DNA of 53,567 nt from Myxococcaceae bacterium (GCA_016793725.1 JAEUJP010000136.1:1-53567), one strand, 5' to 3'. Shown: positions 42,840-52,103, counted from the stretch's first letter. Translations and numbers: made by a program. Notes: a model not told the origin generated them from the sequence alone.

Positions 42840-44005
42840 GCGACGACGCCCGCTTCGAGCCCCTGTGGCGCCCGGCGAACCGCGGGTCGACGTGGCTCGT
42901 CGCCGCCGGCCTCGCAGGCGCCGCGGCGCTCATCGGCGCGTTCGGCAGCAACCAGACGGCCGGCTGGGGCTTCGAGACCGTCGCGTTCGTGTGGTGGCTC
43001 GACCTCGGCCTCGCGGGCACGCTGCTCTCTGCCGTGCTGCTCTTGGCCCAGCAGCCCTGGCGCACCGGCGTCAGCCGCGTCGCCGAGGCGATGACGCCGT
43101 TCGCGCTCGCCTGTGCGCTGCTCTACGTGGCCGCGCAGACCGGTCGGCCGTGGCTCGAGGGGTGGCTGGCGCCCTGGCTGCCGGCGTACGGCGTCGCGTC
43201 GCTGTCGTTCGGGTACCTGGGGCTCATCCCCGACTTCGCCACGCTCCGCGACGGCTCGCCCGGCGCCCGGGCGCGCAGCGTGTACGGGGTGCTCGCGCTC
43301 GGCTGGCGGGGCAGCGCTCGGCAGTGGTCACACTGGAAGGTGGGCTACGCCCTGCTCGCGGCCGTCTCGGCGGCGCTGGCGCTCGGCGCCCAGTCGATGG
43401 TCGCGCTCGACTTCGCCGTCACGAATGTGCCCGGCTGGCACAGCACGCTCTTGCCGCTGCACTTCGTCGCCGGCGCGGTGCTCAGCGGCTCGGCGATGGT
43501 GGTGGCCGTCGTTGCGCTTCTGCCCGCGACACGCCAGCTCGTCGCGCCGAGGCACGTCGACGCGCTGTGCAAGGTCATTCTCGCGGCCGCCCTGACCGTC
43601 ACGTGGAGCCACGCCCTCGAGCACTTCATCGCCTGGTACTCGGGCAGCGACACCGACGCGCGGCTCTACTTCGACACACGGCCGCGCGGGCCGTACGCGC
43701 TCGCGTATTGGGCGATGTTGTTCTGCTGCTCCGTCGCACCGCAGCTGTTCTGGTCGGCGCGCGCGCGCAGCAGACCCACGGTCGTGCTCGCGGTCTCGGT
43801 GCTGGCGCTGCTGGGCATGGCGCTCGACCGCTTCGTGCTCGTCGTCGTCTCGCAGCATCGCGGCTGGCTGCCGTCGACCTGGGCGCTGGTCACCCCCACC
43901 GCCGTCGACGCCGCGATGCTCGTGGGCTCGCTGTCGTTCTTCTTCACGGGCCTGGCGCTGCTGTTCAGGCTCGTACCCGCCGTCGAGCGCGAGCACGCGA
44001 CATGA
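42836..44005 (+). CDS. actC: Alternative complex III subunit ActC (NrfD-like)
   Basis: This 389-aa protein starts at a GTG overlapping the actB stop. It has ten predicted membrane helices of the NrfD/polysulfide reductase type, the quinol-oxidising membrane subunit of ACIII. Polar residues in helices (SHALEHFIAWYSG, HFVAG) lie where quinol-site residues occur in the family. The N-terminus is shorter than I recall for Rhodothermus ActC. The stop overlaps actD (ATGA). Confidence 0.88.
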   Translation: MSDDARFEPLWRPANRGSTWLVAAGLAGAAALIGAFGSNQTAGWGFETVAFVWWLDLGLAGTLLSAVLLLAQQPWRTGVSRVAEAMTPFALACALLYVAAQTGRPWLEGWLAPWLPAYGVASLSFGYLGLIPDFATLRDGSPGARARSVYGVLALGWRGSARQWSHWKVGYALLAAVSAALALGAQSMVALDFAVTNVPGWHSTLLPLHFVAGAVLSGSAMVVAVVALLPATRQLVAPRHVDALCKVILAAALTVTWSHALEHFIAWYSGSDTDARLYFDTRPRGPYALAYWAMLFCCSVAPQLFWSARARSRPTVVLAVSVLALLGMALDRFVLVVVSQHRGWLPSTWALVTPTAVDAAMLVGSLSFFFTGLALLFRLVPAVEREHAT

Positions 44006-44490
44006 CGCCGCCTGCCGCGCTGCACGTCGTGCTCGGCGAGCTCGCCAGCCCCCGCGCGCTGCTCGACGCGGTGACGACCCTGCGCGGCGAGCACGTGCGC
44101 CAGCTCGACACCCACACGCCGTACCCCGTGAACGGGCTCGACGAGGCGCTCGGGCTTTCGCGCAGCACCGTCGCGTGGTGGGCGTTCGCGGGCGGTTGCG
44201 CCTGCGCGCTCGCCGGCGCGGCGCTGCAGCTGCCCGGGACCTCGGTCGTCGCCGTCGCGCTCCTGAGCGCAGCGCTGACGGGTGTCGTCGCGCTCGGGGT
44301 CATGCTCTCGGGGCGCCAGCACCCGGCCTTTGCGCACCCGCTCTTCGTGCTGTCGGCCTCGAGCTCGGGCTTCTGGGTGTCGGTGAGCACGCGCATCGCC
44401 GAAGACGCCGAGCGCGCGAAGACACGGCTCGAGGCGCTCGGCGCGACGAACGTCACCATCGTCGTCGAGCACGAGGCGCCCCACACATGA
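44002..44490 (+). CDS. actD: Alternative complex III subunit ActD (DUF3341)
   Basis: This 162-aa protein has a cytoplasmic N-terminal domain (about 1-52, ending THTPYPVNGLDEALGL), which is the DUF3341 signature. Two membrane helices (about 56-77 and 80-103) follow, then a C-terminal soluble part with a helix that ends in TNVTIVVEHEAP. It is a structural subunit of ACIII. Overlaps of four bases with actC and actF make coupled translation likely. Confidence 0.9.
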   Translation: MTPPAALHVVLGELASPRALLDAVTTLRGEHVRQLDTHTPYPVNGLDEALGLSRSTVAWWAFAGGCACALAGAALQLPGTSVVAVALLSAALTGVVALGVMLSGRQHPAFAHPLFVLSASSSGFWVSVSTRIAEDAERAKTRLEALGATNVTIVVEHEAPHT

Positions 44491-45626
44491 CCCCGTTCAC
44501 CGGTGGCCGCACGCTGATGTTCGCCAGCGCCGGCGTCGGGGTCGTGTGCACTGCGCTCACCGGCGTCGGCCATCACTTTCACCCGGCCCTCGCGGCCAGC
44601 TCGTGGCTCGTCGCGTTCGTCTACTGGGCGGGCCTGGCAATGGCCTCGCTGTTCTGGGTCGCGCTGTTCGACGCCGCCGCGGCGAAGTGGTTCACGGTGC
44701 TGCGCCGCCAGCTCGAGCACCACGCGTCGGCGCTCGTGGTCTGCGCCGCGGCCTTCATCGGCGTCGCGCTCGGTCTCGAGCACCTCTACGTCTGGGCCGA
44801 CGAGCACGTCATCGAGACCCTGCCTGAAGCCGCGCGGCGATTGCTCCAGCACCGGCGCCCGTACCTCAACGCCCCCGGCTTCATCATGCGCGGAGCCATC
44901 GTGCTCGCCCTCTTCGTCGGCGTCTGGCTGCTGCTCGACCGCGCCTCACGCCGCCGAGAAACCACCCGCGGCCTCTCGGCCGGCGCGCTCTTCTCGCTCG
45001 CGCTCGGCCTGGCCGTCGCCGCCGTCGACTGGCTGATGTCGCTCGAGCCCGAGTGGTTCTCGGCCTCGTTCTGCGTGTACGGGGTCGCCGGCTCGCTCGC
45101 GTCGGCCGCCGCGATGCTGCTGCTCGTCGTCATCGTGCCGGTCGACCCGACCCTGCCGGCCGCGAAGGCTTCGAACGAGCACGTGGCACACCTCGCCGCG
45201 GTGCTCTTCGTCTGCACCTGCCTCTGGGGCTGGGTCGCCGGCACGCAGTGGCTCGTCACCTCGCGCGCGAACCTGCCGGCCGAGGTCTCGTGGCTTCAGG
45301 CGCGCACGAGCCCCACCTGGTTCCCCGTCACGGCGCTGCTCGGCGTGGGCCGCTTCGCGCTGCCGTTCATCGCCCTGCTCTCGAGGGCGGCGCGGCGCAA
45401 CCGCAACCTGCTGACCGCACTCTCGGTCTGGGTGCTGGCGATGCAGTTCGTCGACGTGTTCTGGGTCGTGAAGCCCGCACTGCGGCTGCGCTCGGCCGCG
45501 CTCACCCTGCCCGCAGCGACGTTCGGGTGGTCAGACCTCACCGCGTGGCTCGGCCTCGGCGGCCTCTGCATGGCGTACGTGCTCTTTCGCATGCGCGGCC
45601 CAAGCGCGGCGGCGACCCGGGGTTAG
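44487..45626 (+). CDS. actF: Alternative complex III subunit ActF-like membrane protein
   Basis: This 379-aa protein has about ten hydrophobic helices and starts at an ATG overlapping the actD stop. Composition and order fit ActF, the second large membrane subunit of ACIII (PF-type with HH-x-F-H-P near the start, a W-x-SLEPEWFSASFCVYG loop and QWLVTSRANLP). The EPEWF segment is a well-preserved part of this family. It is the last gene of the operon. Its TAG shares three bases with the TAA of the convergent desaturase gene (45623-45625), so there is no terminator space between them. Confidence 0.85.
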   Translation: MTPFTGGRTLMFASAGVGVVCTALTGVGHHFHPALAASSWLVAFVYWAGLAMASLFWVALFDAAAAKWFTVLRRQLEHHASALVVCAAAFIGVALGLEHLYVWADEHVIETLPEAARRLLQHRRPYLNAPGFIMRGAIVLALFVGVWLLLDRASRRRETTRGLSAGALFSLALGLAVAAVDWLMSLEPEWFSASFCVYGVAGSLASAAAMLLLVVIVPVDPTLPAAKASNEHVAHLAAVLFVCTCLWGWVAGTQWLVTSRANLPAEVSWLQARTSPTWFPVTALLGVGRFALPFIALLSRAARRNRNLLTALSVWVLAMQFVDVFWVVKPALRLRSAALTLPAATFGWSDLTAWLGLGGLCMAYVLFRMRGPSAAATRG

Positions 45627-46687
45627 AGCAGCGCGTCGCGCACCGGCCGCCCTTCGCCAGAGCCCAGGCGCACCGGCTTCACCCTCGCCTTGAGCAGCTC
45701 GATGACCTCTTCAACCGGTCGCGGCGCGCCGTCGAGGCTCACGACGTGGCGCGCGAGCGTCTGCCACCGGCCGAGCCACAGGAGCAGCGACACGGCGAAG
45801 AAGTCGAGACCTTCGAAGACGAGCGCACCCGCGCGCGCGTACTGGTCGCGGTGGGCGATGAAGTCACCCGGCAGCTCCGACCAGTGGCGGCTCGCCTTGA
45901 GGTGGTGGCCGATGTGATACCCGTCGTTGAAGCAGCGGCGATTGTACGGGCTGTTGATGCACGTGATGGAGTTCGACAGCCCGTCGTTCTCACGCTCGGT
46001 GTTGATGAACGCGTGCTGCCCCCAGTTGCCCGCCATCATCATGAAGCGGGTCACCACGAACGGCACCACGAACGCCGTCAGGCCGAAGCGCACGTCCCAC
46101 GCGCAGGCCGCGGTCATCACGGCGAGGTGAGCGAGCTCGCCCACGAGCGCGCGCCACGCCATCGCCCGGCGCCGCCGGCGCAGCAGGTACAGCGGCAGCT
46201 CGACGATGATGAGCAGAAAGAAGCGCAAGAAGTAGACGAGGAAGCTCGCGAAGCTGTCTCGCCGGTAGCGCACCGTCGACGACAGGTCATCGGGCTGGTT
46301 GTCTTCGGCGTGGTGCATGCCGAGGTGATGTTCCCGGTACCCGGTGGGAATGCCGAAGAAGAACGACATCACGAACGGGTGCGCCAGGTCTGCAGCGCGC
46401 GGTGAACGAATGAACCGCCGATGCATCGTGTTGTGCAGCATCAAGATGACCGGCGGCGCGAGCCAGCCCCACAGCGTGAGGTACGCCGCCATCGCGACCG
46501 CCGCCGGCGCGCGCGTCTGCGTGAGCACGTACGCCAGCGCCACCATCGCCGACGTCATCGTCGCAACCATCGACAGCGAGAGCCGCGCGAACACCTCGTC
46601 TCTCGGGTCGAAGAGCCGCGTGCGCAGCGCCCGCGACAGCCAGCCGTCACCGTAGGCGGGCGCCGCGGTCGGGTCGGTCAGCATCAT
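45623..46687 (-). CDS. Membrane fatty acid desaturase
   Basis: This 354-aa protein has several membrane helices and the three histidine boxes of acyl-lipid desaturases: H85-x3-H89 (HNTMH), H120-H121-x3-H125-H126 (HHLGMHH) and H258-x2-H261-H262 (HIGHH). H225 in NWGQHAF may be an extra ligand. I chose the first of two adjacent ATGs (46687) because it overlaps the upstream stop (ATGA). The enzyme introduces a double bond into a membrane lipid acyl chain using O2 and reduced ferredoxin or similar. It is coupled to the hydroxylase gene upstream, so both probably modify the same lipid class. Confidence 0.9.
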   Translation of the reverse strand: MMLTDPTAAPAYGDGWLSRALRTRLFDPRDEVFARLSLSMVATMTSAMVALAYVLTQTRAPAAVAMAAYLTLWGWLAPPVILMLHNTMHRRFIRSPRAADLAHPFVMSFFFGIPTGYREHHLGMHHAEDNQPDDLSSTVRYRRDSFASFLVYFLRFFLLIIVELPLYLLRRRRRAMAWRALVGELAHLAVMTAACAWDVRFGLTAFVVPFVVTRFMMMAGNWGQHAFINTERENDGLSNSITCINSPYNRRCFNDGYHIGHHLKASRHWSELPGDFIAHRDQYARAGALVFEGLDFFAVSLLLWLGRWQTLARHVVSLDGAPRPVEEVIELLKARVKPVRLGSGEGRPVRDALL

Positions 46688-47289
46688 CGGCGCCGGGTTC
46701 CCATCAAGCGATCGAGCCAGCGATGGCTGATGCCGAAGTTCGAATCGACGTCGGCGAAGTGGTGCGCCATGTGATGCGCGCGCATCAATCGCCCCCACGC
46801 CGTCAACGGGGCTCGAAAGTGGGTCGACCAGTGCATGAAGTCGTACCAGAGGTAGCCCCACAAGAAGCCGGTGAAGAACGGCACCGTGAATGTGGGCCGC
46901 TCGAGCAGCGCGAGCGCGCCGGCGAGCAGCACCGCGATGAAGAGGCTCACCGCGAGCGGCATCACCAGGCGGCCCGGGTCGTCGGGGTACTTGTGGTGGT
47001 ACCCGTGCACGATGTCGTGCAGGCGCCGGGTTCGCGGGCCGATGCCCTGCCAGTGAAAGAAGTCGCGGTGCACGAAGTACTCGGTCACCTGCCAGCCCAG
47101 CGCTCCCAGCGCGCCGAACCCGGCCACCTCACCCAGCCCCGCGATGCCCGTCGCCACCGCATACACCGGCAGCGCCACCGCCACCGGCACCCAGAACACG
47201 AACGGAATCACGGGGTGCGTCTTCGAGAAGACCTCGAGCACCTCACTCTCGAACATGCGCGCGCGCGTGTGCCGCAGGTAGCTCTTCAT
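46684..47289 (-). CDS. Fatty acid 2-hydroxylase-like di-iron enzyme
   Basis: This 201-aa membrane protein of the fatty acid hydroxylase superfamily has four or five helices. The histidines fall in the FA2H/Scs7 pattern: H74 and H79 (HRDFFH), H91-x3-H95-x2-H98-H99 (LHDIVHGYHH), H153 and H157, then H172-H173-x2-H176-H177 (AHHMAHH), and the terminal FGISHRWLDRLMGT. The IVHGYHHKYPDDPGRLVMP block is close to FA2H wording. FA2H enzymes alpha-hydroxylate fatty acids of sphingolipids. It lacks the cytochrome b5 domain of eukaryotic FA2H, so another electron donor is needed. Confidence 0.88.
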   Translation of the reverse strand: MKSYLRHTRARMFESEVLEVFSKTHPVIPFVFWVPVAVALPVYAVATGIAGLGEVAGFGALGALGWQVTEYFVHRDFFHWQGIGPRTRRLHDIVHGYHHKYPDDPGRLVMPLAVSLFIAVLLAGALALLERPTFTVPFFTGFLWGYLWYDFMHWSTHFRAPLTAWGRLMRAHHMAHHFADVDSNFGISHRWLDRLMGTRRR

Positions 47290-47367
47290 GGGGCGGCTCC
47301 GCGTTGCAAGACCGCCGCCAGCGGCTCGCCTTGGGGCGCCGCCACCGCACGCGCAAGAGTTGCGTCT

Positions 47368-48795
47368 TCAGCCCCGGCGACGGCGCAACAGCAGCGCCAA
47401 CACGACGAGCCCGACACCCGCCCCCGCCGACTGACAGCCGCACCCGCTCGGCACGGTTTCCCACGGCATCGGCACCGCCGGCACGATGACCGGCGGCGGC
47501 ACCACCGGCGGCGTGAACGACGGCGGCAGCTCGGTGCCCGCACGGAGCGCGATTCGAATCGTGCCCCCATCGACCGTGCGCGAGCGCCGCAGCGTGAAGC
47601 CGACCTCTTGCCCCGCCGAGTCGGCGAGCACGCGCGCCTCGTCGTACGTCGTCAGCGCGCACGTGCCCGGCGTCGTCGGCGAGCCGAGCTGGCAGTTCAG
47701 CGGCACGTTCACGTACAGGTACGGCGCCGCCTCGTTCGGGTAGTAGAGCCGCTGGTTCACGATGTCGAGGAACCCCAGCGGCGCCGTCGGCAGCTTCGTC
47801 TCGTCGACGCTGTAGACCCAGATGCCGGGCGCCGCCCCTTCGTACGTCGCGTGCTTCGGCCCGCCGCGGTTCTCGAGCATCAGGTACTTCGGCCCGTCGC
47901 CGATGCGCAAGACCGGCCCGCCCTCGAGCACCGGCTTCAGGTCGAGCTCGAGGCCGCCGTCGACGTGCAGCACGTCGCCCCAGCCAATCTGCTGCCGGCT
48001 GAACGGCCCGAGCGTCGCGCGAACGTCGGCCATCAGGTCGTTCACCCGCGGCCCGTTGTAGAGGTCGATGAAGCCGAGCGTGTGCCCGTACTCGTGCTCG
48101 TCGGGCGGTATCAGCCCGACGATGCCGCAGCGCAGGGTCGGCCCCGCGTCGGCCGTGCCTGCGTCGTCGACGCCGGCGTCGAGCGGCTGAGGCCACGCAC
48201 CAATCACCACCGTGTTGTTCACCAGCGCCGCCAGCGGCACCGCGATGCCGCTGTACATGTCGGTGTCGAGAATGACGCCGTCGAAGTAGCCGTCGGCGAC
48301 CCCTGCGTCGGCGCCGTTCACGTCGAACTGGGTCAGGTCGATGCCCTGCTCGTCGCGCACGCGACGAATGATGTCTTCGAACGCGACGCGCAGCCCGCCC
48401 TGCGTGATGAGCCCCAGGTCGGTCAGCGTGAACCGGCAGTCGGCCATCGTCTTGCCCGGCAGCGGGCAGCGGTCGCGGTAGATGACCGGCTGCACCACCG
48501 TCGGCACCGGGTCGTACCTGCCCACCGACGTCGTGCGCCAGTACGCGCGAAACGAGCCTGCGGGCCCGGCCGGGTCGTACGCCGCCTGCAGCCGCTGCAG
48601 CTCGGCCGGCGTCAGGTCACGCCCCACGCGCGAGGGAATCACGAGCAGCCGCGACTGCCCGAGGTGCGGGTTCTTGTTGAGCCCGATGTCGTCGGTGGTG
48701 CGCAGGTGGTCGAGCGCGTTCGCGAACGCAGACGAGGCCACGAGCAGCGCCACGGCTGCGACTGACGGCTCAACGCTCCAGCTCGACCTCGACAC
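47368..48795 (-). CDS. M6-like secreted metalloprotease with MYXO-CTERM-type tail
   Basis: This is a protein of about 475 aa. The zinc site H234-E-x2-H238-x2-G-x2-D244 (HEYGHTLGFIDLY) is the M6/InhA-type pattern H-E-x-x-H-x-x-G-x-x-D. The C-terminus has a Pro-rich spacer, then CGCQS, a membrane helix (AGVGLVVLALLL) and RRRR, the layout of MYXO-CTERM sorting tails that attach proteins to the cell surface. The start is uncertain. GTG 48795 gives a plausible signal (MSRSSWSVEPSVAAVALLV) and a GGAG site but overlaps the upstream gene by 26 bases; GTG 48753 would leave almost no signal. It probably degrades extracellular proteins. Confidence 0.8.
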   Translation of the reverse strand: MSRSSWSVEPSVAAVALLVASSAFANALDHLRTTDDIGLNKNPHLGQSRLLVIPSRVGRDLTPAELQRLQAAYDPAGPAGSFRAYWRTTSVGRYDPVPTVVQPVIYRDRCPLPGKTMADCRFTLTDLGLITQGGLRVAFEDIIRRVRDEQGIDLTQFDVNGADAGVADGYFDGVILDTDMYSGIAVPLAALVNNTVVIGAWPQPLDAGVDDAGTADAGPTLRCGIVGLIPPDEHEYGHTLGFIDLYNGPRVNDLMADVRATLGPFSRQQIGWGDVLHVDGGLELDLKPVLEGGPVLRIGDGPKYLMLENRGGPKHATYEGAAPGIWVYSVDETKLPTAPLGFLDIVNQRLYYPNEAAPYLYVNVPLNCQLGSPTTPGTCALTTYDEARVLADSAGQEVGFTLRRSRTVDGGTIRIALRAGTELPPSFTPPVVPPPVIVPAVPMPWETVPSGCGCQSAGAGVGLVVLALLLRRRRG

Positions 48796-49915
48796 GGGGC
48801 TCCAGCTGTACCACCGAGCCGGTGCGCACGAGGCCGAAACCGACCTCGACCTGCGAGGCCGCGACACCGCCTGCGAGCAGCCAGCGCAGCACGGCTTGAG
48901 CCCGCCGCTCGCAGCGCTTCAGCTCGTCGGCCGCCGGGTCTGCCGCCTTGCCGTAGACCGTGACGCGCGCCCGCGTCGTCGCGCTCGACGCGAGCACCCG
49001 CCGCACCACGGCGAGCTCGTTGTCGTCGTCGAGCTTCGGCTCGTCGCCCGCGAACGTCACCCCTCGCAGCACGAGGCCGCGCTTCTCGGCCTGCAGCCGG
49101 GCCCTGAAGCGCGCGTCTTCGAGCGCCGTGCGGCAGTCGATGGGCGCTTTCAGCGGTCGCCCCAGCCACGCGCCACCGAGGCTGTTGCCGCTGCCACGCC
49201 ACGCGCCGTGCAGCGCGCCGTCGTCGGCCACCACCACCGTCGCCGTGCCGCTCGACCCCGTGCCGGCCTGCGACCACTGGAGCTGCGTCACCCGCCCGTT
49301 CACGCTCTCGGTCTTCACCGACCACGCGTCGTTCGTCGCGACCTCACAGCCGCCGCCTTCGCCGAGCTGCAGCGTCGGCCCGTGCTCCAGGCTCCACGTG
49401 CCGAGCGCGGCGCGACGCACGCCCGGCTCGAGCGGGTGGCCGCGCACGACGAGCTCCATCACCTCGGTGTACTGCGGGTTGCCCCAGTTGCTCTTCACGA
49501 TGACGCGCACCCAGCGCGCGAACGTCTCTTTCGGCACCTCGACGGCCGCCCTGCCGTTCTTCGGCACGTTCAGCTTGCCGACGAGCGTGTACGGCCCCGA
49601 AGCGGCCAGGGTCGCGCTCCACACCTCGAGCTGCTTCGCCGCGATGCCCGGGCTGCTCGACTCTTCGGCGCCCGTGTTGTCGACCTCGACGCGGCTGAGC
49701 AGGCTGCGCTGCTCGAGCTCGAACGTCAGCTGAAACGGCCCGCGCGCATCGGCCGCACTGCACCAGCCGCTGCTGGGCACCCCGTCGTACATCGCGGGGA
49801 GCGACCACGCGCCGCCGTACGTCGCCGGCTGCTCGATGGGCACCGTGCCCGCCTCGAGCGTGAGCAGGTTCACGTCGGGCGCGGCGGCGAGAGCGACGCT
49901 CAGAAAGAGGAGCAC
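48770..49915 (-). CDS. Secreted protein with discoidin-like and OmpA-like domains
   Basis: This 381-aa protein has a very short signal (MLLFLSVALAAA). Residues about 25-160 have the jelly-roll wording of F5/8 type C (discoidin) domains: ATYGGAWSLPAMYDG, GWCSAADARGPFQLTFELEQ, then VRVIVKSNWGNPQYTEVMEL. The middle is beta-rich. Residues about 255-381 are OmpA-like: GVTFAGDEPKLDDDNELAVV, VTVYGKAADPAADELKRCERRAQAVLRWLL, with the Asp and Arg of the peptidoglycan-binding fold. Likely role: bridging surface glycans and the cell wall. Its 3' end overlaps the M6 protease start. Confidence 0.75.
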   Translation of the reverse strand: MLLFLSVALAAAPDVNLLTLEAGTVPIEQPATYGGAWSLPAMYDGVPSSGWCSAADARGPFQLTFELEQRSLLSRVEVDNTGAEESSSPGIAAKQLEVWSATLAASGPYTLVGKLNVPKNGRAAVEVPKETFARWVRVIVKSNWGNPQYTEVMELVVRGHPLEPGVRRAALGTWSLEHGPTLQLGEGGGCEVATNDAWSVKTESVNGRVTQLQWSQAGTGSSGTATVVVADDGALHGAWRGSGNSLGGAWLGRPLKAPIDCRTALEDARFRARLQAEKRGLVLRGVTFAGDEPKLDDDNELAVVRRVLASSATTRARVTVYGKAADPAADELKRCERRAQAVLRWLLAGGVAASQVEVGFGLVRTGSVVQLEPRVEVELER

Positions 49916-49952
49916 GCCGTGAAACTACGCCGGCCGTGCTCCAGTTCCAGCT

Positions 49953-52103
49953 TCACAGGCAGAGGCCGAGGTTCAGCACACACCCGCTGCTGCCCGTGCA
50001 CACGTTGCCGCCACACCGGCACGCTCCCTGGTTGTTGCACTGGTTGCCGTTCGTGCACGCCGCGCACGCGACACCGCCGCTGCCACATTGCGGGTTGCTC
50101 GTCTGCGCCAGCGTCACGCACTGCGTGCCGTTCGCCGCGCAGCAGCCGCTGCACCCCGACTGCGGGTTGCACACGCACGCGCCCGCGATGCACAACAGCC
50201 CCGGGCCGCACGCGCTGCCCGCGCCACACCTGCAGCTGCCGCCCGCGCAGTTGTCGGCGAACCGCGAGTCGCATGGCGCGCACGCGTTGCTGCCCATGCC
50301 GCACGAGCCCACCGTCGTGCTGCCCGCATCGACGCAGCTGTTGCCCGAGCAGCAGCCGCTGCAGCCCGTGCCCGCGTTGCACACGCACACGCCCGCGTCG
50401 ACGTCGCACCGCTGACCCGGCCCACACGCCAGGTTGTTGCCGCACCGGCAGCTGCCCAGCGCGCAGCTGTTCGCCTGCGGCGCCGCGCACGCCCTGCACG
50501 CCGCGCCGCCGATGCCGCACGCCGCGCCCGCGTCGGTGCCCGGCAGGCACGTGTTGCCCATGCAGCAGCCGTTGCACGACGTGCTGTTGCACAGGCACGT
50601 GCCCGCATCGGAGCAGAACTGACCCGCCCCACACTGCGCGCCTGCGCCGCAGCGGCACGCGCCGCCCGTGCACGAGTCGGCCACGCGCCGGTCGCACGCG
50701 CGGCACGTGCTGCCCATCACCCCACACTGCATGAACGTCGCAGTCTCGACACAGCTCGCGCCCGAGCAGCAGCCGCCGGGGCACGTCAGGTTCGTGCAGC
50801 TGCTGCACCGGCCGTTCACGCACGGGTCCATCGTGGTGCACGTCGCGCACGCCGAGCCGCCGGTGCCGCAGGCGCCGTTGCTGTTGCCGGCCATGCACTG
50901 CCCGTTCATGCAGCAGCCGTCGGGGCACGACTCGGCGTCACACACGCACGAGCCCGTGCACCGCTGGCCGGGGTCGCACGCGGCTCCACCGCCGCACCCG
51001 CAGCCGGCCGGGCCACACGAGTTCGTCAGCACCGGGTCGCACGAGAAGCAGCTGACCGCGTTTCGGCCGCACGTGAACGGGTCGGTGCCGAGCTGGCACG
51101 TGTCGCCCTGGCAGCAGCCGGTGCAGGTGTTCACGTCACACTTGCACTGCCCGTTCACGCACCGCTGCCCGTCGGCGCACGGCGCGTTGTCGCCGCACTG
51201 GCACTCGCCCGTCGCCGAGCACCTGTTCGCCTTGTTCGCCGCGCACGCCGAGCACTGCTTGCCGCCGATGCCACACTTGTCGGCCGTCGTCGGGGTGACG
51301 CAGGTGGTGCCGTCGCAGCACCCGTTCGGGCAGCTCGTCGCGTCGCAGATGCACTGGTTGTTGACGCAGCGCTTGCCGGAGCCGCACGCGTCGTTGTTGC
51401 CGCACCTGCACTCGCCGCCGGCGCACACCGACGCCGTCGCGCCGTTACACGCGAAGCAGTCTTGGGCCATCGTGCCGCACTGGTTCAGCGTCGTCGGCAT
51501 CACGCACGTCGAGCCGACGCAGCAGCCGCCTGCGCAGTTGTTCTGGTTGCAGCCCGCGCACGCGCCGCCCACGCAGCTGTCGCCCGCCGCGCAGACCTGG
51601 CACGCGCCACCCTGCCGGCCGCAGGTGCCCGCATCCATACCGTCGAGGCACACGTCACCCTGGCAGCACCCCTGGCAGTTGTTCGGGCCACACGCCGGCC
51701 CCGCATCCACTCCGCCGTCGGTGCCACCGTCGGTCACCCCCGTCACCGGCTCGAGCGTCACCTCGACGTCGACCTCGAGGTCTCTCACCGCCACCGCGCT
51801 GCCCGTGCCGCGGCCGCGCACGGCTCCGCCGACGAGCCCTTCGACGACGACCGTCACCGTCTGGCCGGCGAGCTCGGGCATCAGCAGCACACGCATCGTC
51901 GCCGGGTCGGCGAGCGGCATCGACGGCAGCTCGGGCTGCCGCACGGTCTCTTCAAGGGGAAACAACGAGACCGCGAGCTGGTCGGCCGGCACCCCGTTCA
52001 GGTGCACGACGAGGAACAGCGCCGTGCCGTACTGGGCGTTCGGGTTCCAGCACTGGCACGAGCCCACCGCCAGCAGGAGCGCCGCGCCCCAAAGCCGCCT
52101 CAA
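49953..52103 (-). CDS. Cys-rich repeat lipoprotein (nine CxGCC units), TTG start
   Basis: This 716-aa protein starts at TTG 52103: an AGGAG lies upstream, the TTG overlaps the stop of the TPR gene (TTGA), and it yields an ideal lipoprotein signal (MRRLWGAALLLAVGSC, lipobox VGSC). Residues about 20-125 are a beta-sandwich-like domain. The rest is nine tandem units of about 60 aa, each with a C-x(1-2)-G-C-C-x-G-x(1-2)-C core followed by CG, C-x2-C and C-x-C pairs. The number of cysteines (over 100) demands disulfide formation outside the cytoplasm. A long, rod-like, surface-exposed structure is likely. I know no function; Stig1-like Cys repeats are the nearest resemblance. Confidence 0.8.
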   Translation of the reverse strand: MRRLWGAALLLAVGSCQCWNPNAQYGTALFLVVHLNGVPADQLAVSLFPLEETVRQPELPSMPLADPATMRVLLMPELAGQTVTVVVEGLVGGAVRGRGTGSAVAVRDLEVDVEVTLEPVTGVTDGGTDGGVDAGPACGPNNCQGCCQGDVCLDGMDAGTCGRQGGACQVCAAGDSCVGGACAGCNQNNCAGGCCVGSTCVMPTTLNQCGTMAQDCFACNGATASVCAGGECRCGNNDACGSGKRCVNNQCICDATSCPNGCCDGTTCVTPTTADKCGIGGKQCSACAANKANRCSATGECQCGDNAPCADGQRCVNGQCKCDVNTCTGCCQGDTCQLGTDPFTCGRNAVSCFSCDPVLTNSCGPAGCGCGGGAACDPGQRCTGSCVCDAESCPDGCCMNGQCMAGNSNGACGTGGSACATCTTMDPCVNGRCSSCTNLTCPGGCCSGASCVETATFMQCGVMGSTCRACDRRVADSCTGGACRCGAGAQCGAGQFCSDAGTCLCNSTSCNGCCMGNTCLPGTDAGAACGIGGAACRACAAPQANSCALGSCRCGNNLACGPGQRCDVDAGVCVCNAGTGCSGCCSGNSCVDAGSTTVGSCGMGSNACAPCDSRFADNCAGGSCRCGAGSACGPGLLCIAGACVCNPQSGCSGCCAANGTQCVTLAQTSNPQCGSGGVACAACTNGNQCNNQGACRCGGNVCTGSSGCVLNLGLCL

